From positions 10,974,001 through 11,038,000 of the forward strand of contig JAKSXM010000014.1 of assembly GCA_022575985.1 (NCBI GenBank): a stretch of 64,000 bases of DNA, written 5' to 3'. This document shows positions 32,757 to 45,570 of the stretch, one piece after another (the first letter of the stretch is position 1; the number at the start of each line of letters is the position of its first letter). The notes beneath the pieces were generated by a model that saw nothing but the letters and a program-made list of their open reading frames with translations, was not told where the DNA came from and did not search any database. The position numbers and the translations under genes are program-made. This DNA comes from Anagrus nilaparvatae (Eukaryota; Arthropoda; Insecta; Hymenoptera; Mymaridae).

Positions 32757-33015
32757 CGCCAGCCCTTAAAAACGCTGCTAAAGTAATCCCTAGTATCTTG
32801 CTGGATATGTTTAACACTTGCCTAGCCTCGGGAACTTTCCCTAAGTAACGAGAGGTCGCGCGTTAAGCGCTAGTAAGCAAAAGGAAGGGAGCAGCAGTCT
32901 CTCTATCTTCATCTTACTTACCATGGTACATGCTAAATACTTTTAGCAAGGTGATAGTGAGAAGCGAAAGGTAATAGAATAAAGCGGAGCCTTTCTTAAC
33001 CAACAGAAGAGCATA
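32757..33015 (+). pseudogene. R1-clade RT fragment upstream of copy E
   Basis: The translation matches the RT finger/palm region of A/B (AAKVIPSILLDMFNTCLASGTFPK, then YMLNTFSKVI) and is broken by several stops. It abuts copy E in the same orientation. It may be the 3'-truncated end of another element or a fragment from a rearranged array. Confidence 0.75.
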
Positions 33016-33049
33016 ACATCATCGACATTATCAAATGTGTCGCTAATAT

Positions 33050-33538
33050 TTTGTGCGGTACGAAGTCTGAGCGACGTGTAATACACGCGACGAAGTGAGG
33101 AAGGTGGTAAAGGAGGCAACCAAGCTGCAGAAAGATGACGACCTAAAAGTCGCCATCTTCAAGGGTAAGGGCACTAAGGCGGATATGGCGGTCGTAGAGC
33201 TACCAGAGGCCGCCGCACTAAAATTGACCAATAAAGGCCGGCTAAATAATGGCTGGTCTAATTGGCAAGTGCGCTTAAAAGCCGAGGTTATACGGTGCTT
33301 TAAGTGTCTTGGTTTCGGCAACAACTAGTGGTCATGTAAGGGCACGGACCGAAAGTTTGCGTGATTTAAATGTGGCGTTAAAGGCCACATGTCAGAAAAA
33401 TGTCCTGTGGAGAAAGCAGAATGCTTCCTCTGCAGGAAAAGAACTGATAAGGCCAAGACCGACCACCTTCCAGGATGCGGAGCATGTAAGTGTTATCGGA
33501 AGGCACTTACAGCAAGGAAGATAAAGTGCCATCGGTAA
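33050..33538 (+). pseudogene. R1-clade ORF1 (nucleic-acid binding) 3' part, copy E
   Basis: The C-terminal end of ORF1 has CCHC zinc knuckles, as is typical of R1-clade ORF1. The first knuckle begins RCFKCLGFG but its histidine is replaced (GNN) and a stop follows at about 33326. The second (FKCGVKGHMSEKC, about 33366-33405) has a TGA where its first cysteine codon would stand. The third is near ECFLCRK. Several stops make it nonfunctional. It overlaps the start of the ORF2 frame, the usual ORF1/ORF2 arrangement. Confidence 0.8.
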
Positions 33539-34985
33539 CGTTCGGAGTCCTGCAAGGGAATATGAACAATACCATTCTTGCTGACCTTTTGCTCGATCAG
33601 CACGCGGGCGAGACAGACTCTAGCGTCGTCTTGCTATCAGAGCCGCTTCGCAATAGGAATCATCAATTCTGGTTCACCGATGACACAGGCCGGTGCGCTA
33701 TATGGCTACGAGGTCGCGCTCAGACGTCTATGTTCCGACATGGAAAAGGCAACTGCCACCTCTGGGCAAAGTGCGGTGATACAACTTTCATTAGTTGTTA
33801 TTTGTCACCGAATGACACTATTGGGGTATTCACCGCAAAGCTGGCCTCATTGGAGGAAACGATAAGGGAAGTCTCTGGCAATATCATATTTGCCGGGGAC
33901 TTAAATGCCAGGGCCGTGGAATGGGGAATGCCAACCACAAACCGTAGGAAAACGTTGATCCTAGAGATGGCCGCTAGAAGTGATCTGGTGGTCATGAACT
34001 CTGGGAACAATCCAACCTACGTAAGGCCAGGCTTTGGTGAATCGATCCCTGACGTCACTTTTGCCTCGGCCGGGTTGGCAGGAAGAGTGAGTGGTTGGAG
34101 GGTGATAGATGGAGCCAATGGCAGCGACCATAATTACATCACCTTCAAAGTGCGTGATAGGGTCGTTAATTGGCCCCCGTACAAAAAGCGCTGGAATGTG
34201 TCAAAGATGGACGAGGACAGATTTGTGGAATATCTTCGTGAAGAGTCCTCGTCTATCCTAGCCTGGCATGGAGGACCGACCACTCCGGGTAACTGCTCCT
34301 CTGAGGGGAGCTTGCGATGCCTCTATGCCGCGTAAACGGCCCTGGAAGGGTAAAAGAAGCGTGTACTGGTGGAATGAAGAAATTGCGGAGCTTAGGCGGG
34401 TCTGTCACGGGGCACGCAGAAGACGGCAAAGAGCGCATGGACGCCCAGAGCTGGCTACACGCTCTGAAGAGTACAAGGAAGCCAAGCATAGGTTGGCGAA
34501 AGCCATCCACCTCAGCAAGGCGCGCTGTCTTCGGTCGCTAAGAGATGACATTAACAGCGATCCGTGGGGCCTGGGATATAAGGTTGTCATGGGCAAACTT
34601 AAGTCCGGGTGTGACAACACGATGGATGAAGCAGCGACCAAAAGAATAGTGGACGCTCTCTTTCCGGATCATCCAAACCAACAACACCCGGCTTTGGATG
34701 TCCCGAGGGAGCAAGTTCCGCTATTTAGCTTCAGGCGTTTAGGTCAATGAAAAATGGGAAAGCGCCAGGACCAGACGGAGTACCTGCGGAAGCTCTTAAG
34801 GCGGCTGCAAAGGTAATCCCTGGCCTCCTCCTTGGCATGTTTAATGCGTGCCTCGTTGCAGGCGTCTTTCCAAGGGACTGGAAAGTGGACCGCCTGGCTC
34901 TGATAAGCAAGGGAAAGGGTGAACCAGGATCTCCATCATCTTACAGACCATTGTGTAATACTTTTAGCAAGGTGATAGAGAGAAT
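33490..34985 (+). pseudogene. R1-clade ORF2 5' half (endonuclease and RT start), copy E
   Basis: Starts with the endonuclease: VLQGNMNNTILADLL, VVLLSEPL, AGDLNARAVEWGM and GSDHNYITF are recognisable, so this copy shows the domain missing from A and B. After GGPTTPG (about 34288) a deletion or frameshift breaks the frame; it resumes in another frame (LRGACDASMPRKRPWKG to DVPREQVPLFS). It breaks again near 34740 and ends inside RT after SYRPLCNTFSKVIERI at 34985. The 3' half is absent. It is a subfamily distinct from A/B. Confidence 0.88.
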
Positions 34986-35284
34986 TTATATTTTCCCCAA
35001 AAAAAAACTATGTGTATATTAAAAAAAAATTCAGAAATCAATTAGTACTATAAAAGAGTTTTCGAAAGATAGTAACGAATCCATTGCTTTTACTTATTCC
35101 TGAATACAATATGCAGTTAAACTGGGCTGGATAACAAAGCTTTTGCCGTCGGCCGAAGATCTATAAAATTTCTAGAGAAAAAAGATATAAAACATCCATA
35201 CATTTATTATCACATAACCCAACTAATTTGTAATTAGTGTGGCATGTTCAAACATAATCAGCTACCAAAGAAAATATTATTAAA
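34986..35284. other. AT-rich spacer
   Basis: Nothing recognised between R1 copy E and the H2 5' end. Confidence 0.4.
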
Positions 35285-35959
35285 TCCTATATATATTAAA
35301 ATGAAATAATTTAAAAAATTGACTATTTTTGATTTTATTGGACACGCATTTATGAAGAATTGTACGAACGAAAATACATGAAAGTGGTTTTAAAGTAATC
35401 TTTAAAGAAATATCTCTAAACCTTTTTCTAATTTTTAAAAAATATTTAAATGATTTCGAGAAATCAATATCAGAAGTTAGTGGTCGAAAACGCAAAATAA
35501 TTTCATTTTTTTTCACTAAAACTGATTTTTCTCAGGATCTAAGAGGTTTTTTGAGACGAGGTATAGTGCAAATTCTTCCTTGGAAAAAATGCTATCGATT
35601 TGACGTTTTTTTTTTTTTAATTTGAGCTCACGGTTCAGAGTTACAACTGTTTAAACTTCAAAATTAAAAAAATCAAAAAGTGGACATTTTCATCACTTTA
35701 GATCTTGGAATGGATTGTATCAAAATGTAAAAACTAAGTTTCTTTGTATTTATTAAACACTTTTCTAATGCCACTTTTATTTTTTTTTAATTCCATTCAT
35801 TCGTTAAAGAGAAATATCAAAAAAACCACATAGAGTCTACTTTTTTGAAATTTTTTATTTTTTTATATTTAGGACAGCTGATATCCATTTTTTATATGAT
35901 TTTGTTTTATAGAGTTTATTTTTATTTTGTTTTATATTTTATCAAAAAAAATCTAAATG

Positions 35960-38900
35960 CCACCATTGCATAAAAATTTTTGGAATTAAAAAAATATTTC
36001 AATGCAATCATTGTATAAAAATATTTGAGATTTCAACTTTTCTATTAATGCAATCATTGCATGAAAATTTATTTAAATTAAACAAATATTTTAATGCAAT
36101 CATTGCATAAAAATTTTCTCAATGTAATTATTGCATACAAATATTTGAAATTCCAACTTTTCTATAAAACAGGAGACTGTTAGAAAAAAATTTATAATGG
36201 CGTATAGTTTCTGGTAAAGTCAATAAAAAAATACAATTTTCTTATAAAACAAGACAAATACAAAAAAAATTTTAATGCAATCATTGCATAAAAATTTATT
36301 TAAATTAAACAAATATTTCAATGCAATCATTGCATAAAAATTTTGAAATTAAAAAAAAATTTCAATTCAATCATTGCATAAAAATTTTGAAATTAAAAAA
36401 ATATTTCAATGCAATCATTGCATAAAAAATTTTGAAATTAAAAAAATATTTCAATGCAATCATTGCATAAAAATTTTTGAAATTAAAAAAATATTTCAAT
36501 GCAATCATTGCATAAAAAATGTTGAAATTAAAAAAATATATCAATGCAATCATTGCATACAAATTTTTTAAAATAAAAAAATATTTCAATGCAATCGTTG
36601 CATAAAAATTTTTGAAATTAAAAAAATATTTCAATGCAATCATTGCATAAAAATTTTTGAAATTACAAAAATATTTTAATGCAATCATTGCATAAAAGTT
36701 TTCTCAATGTAATTATTGCATACAAATATTTGAAATTCCAACTTTTCTATAAAACAGGAGACTGTTAGAAAAAAAATTTATAATGGCGTATAGTTTCTGG
36801 TAAAGTCAATAAAAAAAATACAATTTTCTTATAAAACAAGAAAAAAACAAACAAAATTTTAATGCAAACATTGCATAATAATTTTTGAAATTAAACAAAT
36901 ATTTTAATGCAATGATTGCATAAAAATGTTTGAAATTAAAAAAATATTTCAATGCAATCATTGCATAAAAAATTTTGAAATTAAAAAAATATTTCAATGC
37001 AATCATTGCATAAAAAATTTTGAAATTAAAAAAATATATCAATGCAATCATTGCATAAAAATTTTCTCAGTGCAATTATTGCATACAAATATTTGAAATT
37101 CCAACTTTTCTATAAAACAGGAGTCTGCTATAAAAAAATTTATAATGGCATATAGTTTCTGGTAAAGTCAATAAAGAAATACAATTTTCTTATAAAACAA
37201 GACAAATACAAAAAAAAATTTAATGAAATCATTGCATAAGAATTTTATCAATGCAATTATTGCATACAAATATTTGAAATTCCAACTTTTCTATAAAACA
37301 GGAGACTGTTAGACAAAAATTTATTTATAATTTATATAAATTTATAATAGCATATAGTTTCTGCTAAAGTAAATAAAAAAATTTTAATGCTATCATTGCA
37401 AAACAATATTTTAAGTTGCAACTTTAATAAAAAACAGGAGACTATTAGAAAAAAATTTAGAGTAGCGTATAATTTCTGCTAAAGTCAATAAAAAAATTTC
37501 AATGCTCTCATTGCATAAAAATATTTAAAATTACAACTTTTGTATAAAACAGGAGACTATTAGAAAAAAATTTAGAGTAGCGTATAATTTCTGCTAAAGT
37601 CAATAAAAAAATTTCAATGCTCTCATTGCATAAAAATGTTTAAAATTACAACTTTTGTATAAAACAGGAGACTATTAGAAAAAAATTTAGAGTAGCGTAT
37701 AATTTCTGCTAAAGTCAATAAAAAAATTTCAATGCTATCATTGCAAAAAAATTGTTGATACTACAAAAATATTTCTATGCAATCATTGCATAAAAATATT
37801 TGAAATTCCAAATTTTAAATAAAACAGGATACTATTAGAAAAAAATTTTAAATGATGTACAGTTTCAACTAAAATTAAAAAATTTAAATACTATCATTGC
37901 AAAAAATATTTGAAATTACAAAAATATTTCAATCCAATCATTGCATAAAAATGTATGACTATTAAAAAAAAATTTAGAATGGCATATAGTTTCTGCTAAA
38001 GTGAATAAAAAAAATTCAATGCTATCAATGCATGAAAATATTTGGAATCACAAATTTTCTATAAAACAGGAGACTATTAGAAAAAAATTTTAAATGGCGT
38101 ATACTTTCTGCTAAAGTCAATAAAAATATTTCAATGCAAATCGTTGCACAAAAATATTTTAAGTTGCTACTTTTATATAAAACAGGACACTAATCGAAAA
38201 AAATATAAAATAATTTATAGTTTCTGCTAAAGTCAATAAAAATATTTCAATGCAATCATTGCATAAAAATATTTGAAATTTCAACTTTTATATAAAACAG
38301 GACGACTAATCGAAAAAAATTTAGAATGGCGTATAGTTTCTGCTAAAGTAAATAAAAATTTTTCAATGCTATTATTGCAAAAAAATATTTTAAGTTGCAA
38401 CTTTAATAAAAAACAGGACACTATTAAAAAAAAATTTAGAATGACGTATAGTTTCTGCTAAAGTCAATAAAAATATTTCAATGCAATCATTGCATAAAAA
38501 TATTTAAAATTACAACTTTTGTATAAAACAGGAGACTATTAGAAAAAAATTTAGAGTAGCGTATAATTTCTGCTAAAGTCAATAAAAATATTTTAATGCA
38601 ATCATTGCATAAAAATATTTGATTTTACAACTTTTATATCAAACAGGACAACTAATGGAAAAAAATTTAGAATGGCGTATAGTTTCTGCTAAAGTCAATA
38701 AAAATTTTTCAATGCTATCATTGCAAAAAAATATTTTAAGTTGCAACTTTAATATAAAACAGGACACTATTAGAAAAAAATTTAGAGTAGCGTATAATTT
38801 CTGCTAAAGTCAATAAAAAAATTTCAATGCTATCATTGCAAAAAAATTGTTGATACTACAAAAATATTTCAATGCAATCATTGCATAAAAAAATTTGAAA

Positions 38901-38960
38901 TTCCAACTTTCATATAAAAGAGGAGACTATTCGAAAAAAATATAGAATAGCGTATAGTTT
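35960..38960 (+). repeat. Minisatellite array of H2 built on the ATGCAATCATTGCAT palindrome
   Basis: Two levels of repetition are present. A 45-bp unit (TTTGAAATTAAAAAAATATT plus CAATGCAATCATTGCAT) occurs near 36290-36700 and 36870-37060. A ~110-bp unit (CTATAAAACAGGAGACTATT, GCGTATAGTTTCTGCTAAAG, CAATAAAAAAATTTC) occurs to 38960. Each unit contains ATGCAAT-C-ATTGCAT or its ATGCTATCATTGCA variant, a perfect or near-perfect dyad. The 45-bp period creates false ORFs on both strands. Confidence 0.88.
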
Positions 38961-39239
38961 CTGCTATAATACACCCGACAATATATATTAAAATTTTTAG
39001 AAGTTTTTTAAATTGTGGACTATCAATTTAAATTTATCTATACGATACATGTTATCGAAATTTTTATTTTTTCATGTTTAATACAGGCGATTCTTATATA
39101 TTGAAATTATTTAAGCTCTTTCATATATAAAACACCCGACAATATATATTAAAATTTTTAGATGTTTTTCAAATTGTGGACCATCAATATTAGTTAATCT
39201 TTTTAAGTTGTTAACGAAAAATATATTAAAAAGGGGTAT

Positions 39240-40770
39240 AATTTCTGTTAAATTCAATACTAATATTTCAATGCTACCATTGCAGAAAAATATTTGAAAT
39301 TACAAGATTTCTATAAAACAGGACAATATTCGAAAACATTAAAGTTGGGTATAAAAAAACTCAAAAAATTTCACTATGAAATAAGATAATTACCGGCAGT
39401 CTTAAGAATGAAAAAAAAAAAATTTTTTTAATTTAGCTGTATAGTAAAATTCATATTAGCTGTTTACAATATGAAAAAACTACAAAAATTTCAATCTATA
39501 TTTCTGGCTATTTTATATATGAAAAATTAAAAAAATTTCACGATGTAATAATATAGATATCGGCAGTCTTAAGAATGAAAAAAAAATTAGAAATATTTAA
39601 CTATATAGTAAATTTCATATTGGCGGTTTACAATATGAAAAAACGAAAAAATTTACTATCTATTATGTCGGCTATTTATATATGAAAAAACTCAAAAATT
39701 TCATTATGAAATAAGATAGATATCGGCAGTCCTAAGAATAAAAAAAATAAAAATTTAAAAAATTGAATTGTATAGTAAAGTTCATATTGGCTGTTTACAA
39801 TATGAAAATACTACAAAAATTTACTTGCATGGAAAAAAATGAGGTATTACATCCAAATTAAAAAAAAAAAAATACCTGGAGATTTTTTGGTGAAAAAAAT
39901 TTTATAAAAAAAATAGGTCTTAATGTCATAGTGGTTGTGAAATATCACCGGTGAAAGTGCTACATACATACATACATACATACATACACTCACACACACA
40001 CATACATAATTTTTTTAAAAACTGAGGTCTCAAAACGTGCGTATATGTCAAAAAATCAGAAATAAAAATTTCACCTAAAACAATGGGTCCTCCATGAGGA
40101 ACCAAAATCATAAATATTTCACTATAGAGTAAAATTAATATTGATTCTCTGCAATATAAGAAAACAGCAAAAATTTCAATCTATAATGTTTTATATATGA
40201 AAAAACTCAAAAATTTAACCATATATAGAGTATAATGGATATCAGCTGTCCTATTTATGAAAACATTATAAAAATTATAAAAGTTTATAAAAAATATTAT
40301 AAAAGTTTCACTCGATAGTAAAATTTATATTGATTGTCTACAATATGAAAAAACTGAAAAAATTTCAATCTATATTGCTTTTTTTTTATATATGGAAAAT
40401 CCCAAAAATGTCACCATAGAGTAAAATGGATATCGACTGTACTATTAATTGAAAAATAAAAAATTATAAAAATTTCACTCTATAGTAAAATTTATATTGG
40501 CTGTCTACATTATGAAAAAAATTCAAAATTTTCAATCTATATTGCTGGCTGTTTTATTTATGAAAAAGCTAAAAAAATTTCACCATAGAGTGAAATGGAT
40601 ATCGCCTGTCCTATTTATGAACAATAAAAAATTATGAAAATTTCATTCTATAGTCATATTTATATTGATTGTCTACAATATCAGTTGTGATGTATATATG
40701 AAAATTGAAAATATTCAAATATTGATTGTCTACGGTATGAAAAAAACTGAAAATTCTGTTGAAAAAACTG
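39240..40770 (+). repeat. TATGAAAAAACT / TGGATATCGGCTGTC repeat block of H2
   Basis: Degenerate ~90-120-bp units contain CTACAATATGAAAAAACT, TTTCAATCTATATTG and GATATCGGCAGTC. A single H1-type unit occurs at 39240-39350, and a short run of the same repeat lies at 26250-26390 in H1. The inverted microsatellite segment (39840-40110) is embedded. Confidence 0.7.
39955..40010. repeat. (CATA)n-(CA)n microsatellite
   Basis: CATACATACATA... followed by CACACACACA; inverted counterpart of 26838-26896. Confidence 0.85.
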
Positions 40771-41085
40771 CACGTTACTATATTTTATTTTCAATTATTA
40801 TTTATTATCAATAATTATTTATGTTATAAAATATACCTCATTAGTTATAAATATTTATAAATAATCATGTAACTTTTTCTTAATATGAATTATAAAATTT
40901 TTTTGTTAATTCTAGAAGTATAAAATTAATTCTGTTCTCATTCATTTTTAAATAAAATTAAATTGCATTTTAATCACGTATGATTAAATTTATTATAATT
41001 AACTACATATGATTAAAATATAAAAAAATTAATGCACAAGAGTTTTTATTTGGTTAAGCCGAGCATCGCGAGGCCAATCAGCTAG

Positions 41086-42764
41086 TAATTAATAATATTC
41101 ACTTGTAAAAAAAAAAACTTTATAAGGAACCGAAAAATCATTATTAATTATTCACTAAATGTTGTAACTTAATTTTCCCGTCATTAATTATATTACACAT
41201 AAACCAATAAAGTCTGTTCAGAAAGTAACAAAAATAAACATATGTTTATTATTATTAACTTGAAACAAATAATAACAATCGAAATCTTTAAATTACTCAA
41301 GATATATATTCTGTACATAATCTGAGCTTTTTACAGTACAAGATGGCACGGCGTCTTTTGCAAGATCATAGATTATAAAATATAGAGTTGGTCCAAAGAG
41401 CTTCTAAAAATGGTATCCCATGTTGTCAAATTTCTATACCGATTTTATACCGCTGTGTGTTAATGTGGTGGCTCTTGTATACTCCCTGTAAGTAAACGCC
41501 ACTGCACTAGCGCCGCGTATGTGTCAATGTAGGAAAGCTTTCCTATTGATTAACTTTTCCCATGTTTGCAAACACCCAACAAAAATTCAAGAAAAGAAAA
41601 AGAAAAAGAAAACACAAAAAAAAAACTATATTCAAATTTAGAGACCCTTAAGTGTCTTAATTCTGTAAAAAAAAATTTAAATTTTCTTTAAAAATCTCCA
41701 CCATAGGAATTCAGAGGCAACCCATCCTAATTTCAATTTTAATTAAATCTAAAATAGAGGGGGTATTAAATGATCAAATAATTAATCATCATTACAGGAG
41801 CCTCAAAATAGGGGTAATTTTTATTATTATTATTTTTTTATTTATTCAAGAATTTATAAAATATAAGGGCATTCTTTTTTTTATATAAAAAATATTAGTA
41901 TTTGTAGGTAAAATATATAAATATAGGGCATTTTAATAATAAAAAATGAGAAAGTACATAAAAAAAATATTTCATGAAATAAAATAATTTTTGGGTTATA
42001 AAATATGGGGTTTTATTAGAACCTGAAATTAAATATCAAAATTTCCCTGAGATTAATGAAATGCAACATTAGTAAAAATATTCACTTTGGAAGATATTAC
42101 ATCCAAATATTTCTGAAATAATTTCGATCAAACAATCAAAAGATAGCAATTTTAAAAAAAAAATAATTAAAAAAATCACTTTGAAAAAAAATTATGTGTA
42201 AATTATTATATCCAATGAAAAAGATATAAGAATTTGATTAAAAAAAAATCGAGAAAATTCATAATCAAATAATTCCCAATTCCGGAAATATGGAGATCCA
42301 ATAAAAAGGTAATCTTTATAATATTTTTTTTTTGAACTTCCCAAAATTCAAATAAAAATAGGCATAAAATGAAAATCCTGCATTTTGTAAAAATTTGTAA
42401 GTAAATAATCAGATTCAATTAATGAAAAAAATTCTTGTAGTTATTAATAAATTTAAATAATAAAAGCCGGCGCGTGTCTAAAAAAAATTATTTGGTAATA
42501 AACAAATTTAACCAAATAATAAAAAAAAATAAGGATTTTATAAAATAGATATACTTATAATAAGCATTACAAAGGACAGCAATCATTATAAAAATAAAAG
42601 CTCAGATTTTATTCCCTTCGTTTCCATGTATATGCAATGTGAATACTATTCCCCTCCACATAAAACTGAACCAATCCAAAAGTAAACTTCCAGCAAAAAA
42701 AAATGTTTTCTTACCAGGGTAATTATAGGTAATTATGTCGTATCTTTGTAGGTAAAAAAAAAAT
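41086..42764. other. AT-rich intergenic region
   Basis: No gene recognised. A GC-richer patch at 41440-41540 (GGTGGCTCTTGTATACTCCC, CACTGCACTAGCGCCGCG) stands out but has no open frame or known motif. Confidence 0.4.
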
Positions 42765-43178
42765 ATGGCAGCCACGCCTCAAATATTTTATAAACTACAT
42801 GCGATTGACGGTCGTCAAACCGATTTTCTGGAGACGTCGGATATAGAAAAAACCATCAAGAATGTTTAAGAAACACTGGCTAAGAAAATAGAAGATAGGG
42901 AAATCCGCAATCTGGATATTGAACCCTACGATTTGTTCCATGAATATGTTTTGTCAGTCATAGTATCACGAATACTCAAACGGTATTCACACGCATTCAA
43001 AAATTCCTTACTATCGAAGATTGTCGGCTATTATTTCAACAAACCTCTACCTCTCAGAATTATGGGAGAGGTTACACGTCTGACAAGAGATCATGATATA
43101 GATTATACCATTGAACCAGATATAGATGGATGGCCCAGAGGTTTGGTACGAACTCGGAAAAAAACCATAGAAGAATAA
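42765..43178 (+). pseudogene. Unrecognised ~137-codon protein with one in-frame stop
   Basis: From an ATG in a favourable context (AAATATGGCA) the frame reads MAATPQIFYKLHAIDG... for 34 codons, meets TAA at 42867-42869, then continues in the same frame for about 103 codons (ETLAKKIEDREIRNLDI, YDLFHEYVLSVIVSRILKRY, ending TRKKTIEE) to a stop at 43176-43178. The composition is that of a soluble, charged, partly helical protein. The gap around the stop is too short for an intron with visible splice sites. I recognise no family. Either a recent single-mutation pseudogene or a readthrough case; the former is likelier. The terminal TAA overlaps an AATAAA. Confidence 0.5.
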
Positions 43179-43819
43179 AGTACTTCCTGGAGGAAAGTGC
43201 CTCCAAAAATCTTTTTATTTTGGTAAAATTAACAGATTAATTATTGAGGAGGTTAAAAAAAAACAACTCAACAAACTATCAATGACTTAACTAAGTAGTA
43301 ATAATTTAATTTAATAATTATAGAATAAAATTAAATAATAATAATTTTAGAAAAAATTCAATAGATTAAATATCAAATCATGTATTAATTTTGAATATAT
43401 TACCCCATTCTACTATAAAATCCTTGTGTATTTATAATTGGGAAAAAGAAAAAAAAAATAAAAAAAAATTATCAGCTTCAATATACCAGACGAGTCAAAA
43501 ACAAATTATTACCTTTTTCCTACCAAAAAAAAAAAACCAAACATGAATACCTGTATGCATTTTACTCATTTCTTTGATTTATACCCCTAGTTAACAATAC
43601 TGACTTGTCATTTGGGAATCAAAGAGTCCTAAAAAATCACACGCAAAGGCAATTCTATTCCTTATAATGAGCTTGTGTTTTTCTTTTACTTTAAATTTTT
43701 ACTACATTCATGATTTCCACACATATATATATAAGAAAAAAAACTTTTATCCTTAAGAAAATCAGTTGTATAATTTTTAAATAGACTTTCTATTATCTAA
43801 GGTTAAATATTGTCATAGT
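43179..43819. other. AT-rich spacer
   Basis: No gene recognised between the unrecognised ORF and R1 copy B. Confidence 0.4.
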
Positions 43820-43834
43820 AATACAAGGAACTAT
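43820..43834. repeat. Target-site duplication of R1 copy B (left)
   Basis: AATACAAGGAACTAT, repeated exactly at 46236-46250 after the poly(A) tail. Confidence 0.88.
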
Positions 43835-43835
43835 T

Positions 43836-45563
43836 CCCGAAATAGCTGAGCTCCGGAAGGAATGCCACAGGACACGACGAAAGGCGCAAAGAGCACGGGA
43901 CAGACCTGAGGCCGCCGTTCTTTCTCAGGAACATAAGGACGCCAAACACCGACTGGCCAAGGCCATCCGTCAAAGCAAGGCTCGATGTCTGCGTTCATTA
44001 CGTGAAGATGTAAACAAGGACCCTTGGGGCCTAGGTTACAAAGTCGTAATGGGCAAATTGAACCGGGGGTCCGACAACATGATGGACGCGGCGTCGACTG
44101 AACGGATCGTCGGTGCTCTCTTCCCTGAAAGGCCCATCCGGGAAAACCCGGTTGAGGTGATACCCAGGGAGGAAGTGCCGCTGTTCAGCGAAGGCGAGAT
44201 GGTCAAGGCCATAAAGGCCATGAAAAATGGCAAGGCGCCGGGGCCGGACGGGATACCAGCGGAAGTGCTCAAAAGAGCGGTCAAAGTAATCCCTGGTATC
44301 CTGTTAAGCATGTTCAATGCTTGTTTGGTGGCTGGAGTATTCCCAAAGCAGTGGAAGGTGGCACGTCTCGTGCTCTTGAACAAGGGCAAGGGGGGAGCCC
44401 CGGACTCTCCATCATCTTATAGACCTTTGTGTATGTTAAATACCATTGGTAAGGTGATGGAGAGCTTGCTCCGGGCAAGGCTCAGAAGGGCAATCGAGGA
44501 GGGCGGTGGTCTCTCTGAGGAGCAGCATGGTTTTCGTGAAGGGCATTCCACGATAGACGCTATTCGGCGTGTCGTGGATACCGTAGAAGCTGAGAGGAAA
44601 AAGCGGCCTGCAATTCGCAAGGACGTCCTTCTAGTAACGCTGGACGTCAAAAACGCTTTCAACTCGGCCAGGTGGGATGACATGATCCGGTCCCTCGAGT
44701 ACGATTTCCGGATACCCAGGTATCTGGGTAGCGTACTAAAGGATTACCTGCGGGACCGGAGACTGCTCTACGACACGCTGGATGGAAGGCGTGAAAGGGT
44801 TTTGAGTGCAGGCATCGCGCAAGGTTCGGTTCTCGGACCGGACCTGTGGAATGCCTTTTATGATGGCTTGTTGCGCGTCCACCTCCCGGAAGGAGTTTCC
44901 CTGATCGGGTACGCCGACGACGTGGCCCTGACCGTAACTGGCAGGGACATGGAAGTGACCCAGGAGAGGTTGAATCTAGTCATGAGACGGATCAACCTCT
45001 GGATGGGCGATCACGTGCTCCAGCTTGCGATCCCAAAAACGGAGATCGTACTGCTGACCCGTCGAAGGGTTCCCACCGACTTCGATGTAATTATCGACGA
45101 CGGCGGAAACCCTCACACGATCCGAACCAGAACATCGGTGAAATACCTGGGAGTTCAGCTTGATAACAAGCTGACCTTCTGGGAGCAATTTCAGAGGTCG
45201 TGTGAAAAGGCAGCGTCGGCCGCATCCTCCCTGTCAAGGCTCATGGCCAACATTGGGGGACCCAAACCAGGGAAGCGGAGGCTCCTGATGTCAGTCGTCA
45301 ACTCTGTCCTGCTCTACGGATCAGAAGTCTGGGCGAAAACCACAGAAACTGCCAAGTACAGACGAAAAATATCGTCGGTACAGAGGCAGGCGGCAGTGAG
45401 GATCGCCTGCGGATACCACACGGTATCTCTAGAGGCGATCCAGGTTGTTGCTTCGGTGATACCCATTGACCTGCTAGCGTTGGAGCGGAAATTCATCTAC
45501 GAGAGCGTAGATGAGCGCGAAGTGGCTTCCACTCGCGCCCGCTTCAACTCTATGAAAGCATGA
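43836..45563 (+). pseudogene. R1-clade ORF2, copy B, RT domain to internal deletion
   Basis: The frame is open for 575 codons from the truncation point, though the first ATG is at 44049. It holds NGKAPGPDGIPAEVL, KQWKVARLVLLNKGKGG, SYRPLCMLNTIGKV, the fingers/palm motifs, AQGSVLGPDLWN and the catalytic YADD (44910-44921). Relative to copy A, 26 bp are missing after the codons for SMKA (around 45561). This shifts the frame and gives an immediate TGA. The catalytic RT motifs are intact, but the endonuclease is absent. Confidence 0.92.
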
Positions 45564-45570
45564 GAAAAAT

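Larger units (their letters stand above)
35285..41085 (+). mobile_element. Helitron-like rolling-circle element H2, 5.8 kb, non-autonomous
   Basis: It shares both termini with H1: A|TCCTATATATATTAAAATG at the 5' end and GCCGAGCATCGCGAGGCCAA then TCAGCTAG|T at the 3' end. A and T flank it with no duplication. The interior is noncoding: a 5' unique part (35285-35900), minisatellites, and a block of TATGAAAAAACT-type repeats. The 3' palindrome differs from H1 by two bases (GTAG versus ATCG). Confidence 0.8.

Noticed and set aside
36371..37051. ORFs with repeating MIALKYFFNFKNFYA (minus) and NHCIKNFEIKKIFQC (plus)
   Set aside because: Created by the 45-bp tandem unit on both strands at once; not genes.
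41205..41245. TCTGTTCAGAAAGTAAC resembling a mariner terminal repeat
   Set aside because: Only one end is seen and no partner inverted repeat or transposase is nearby.
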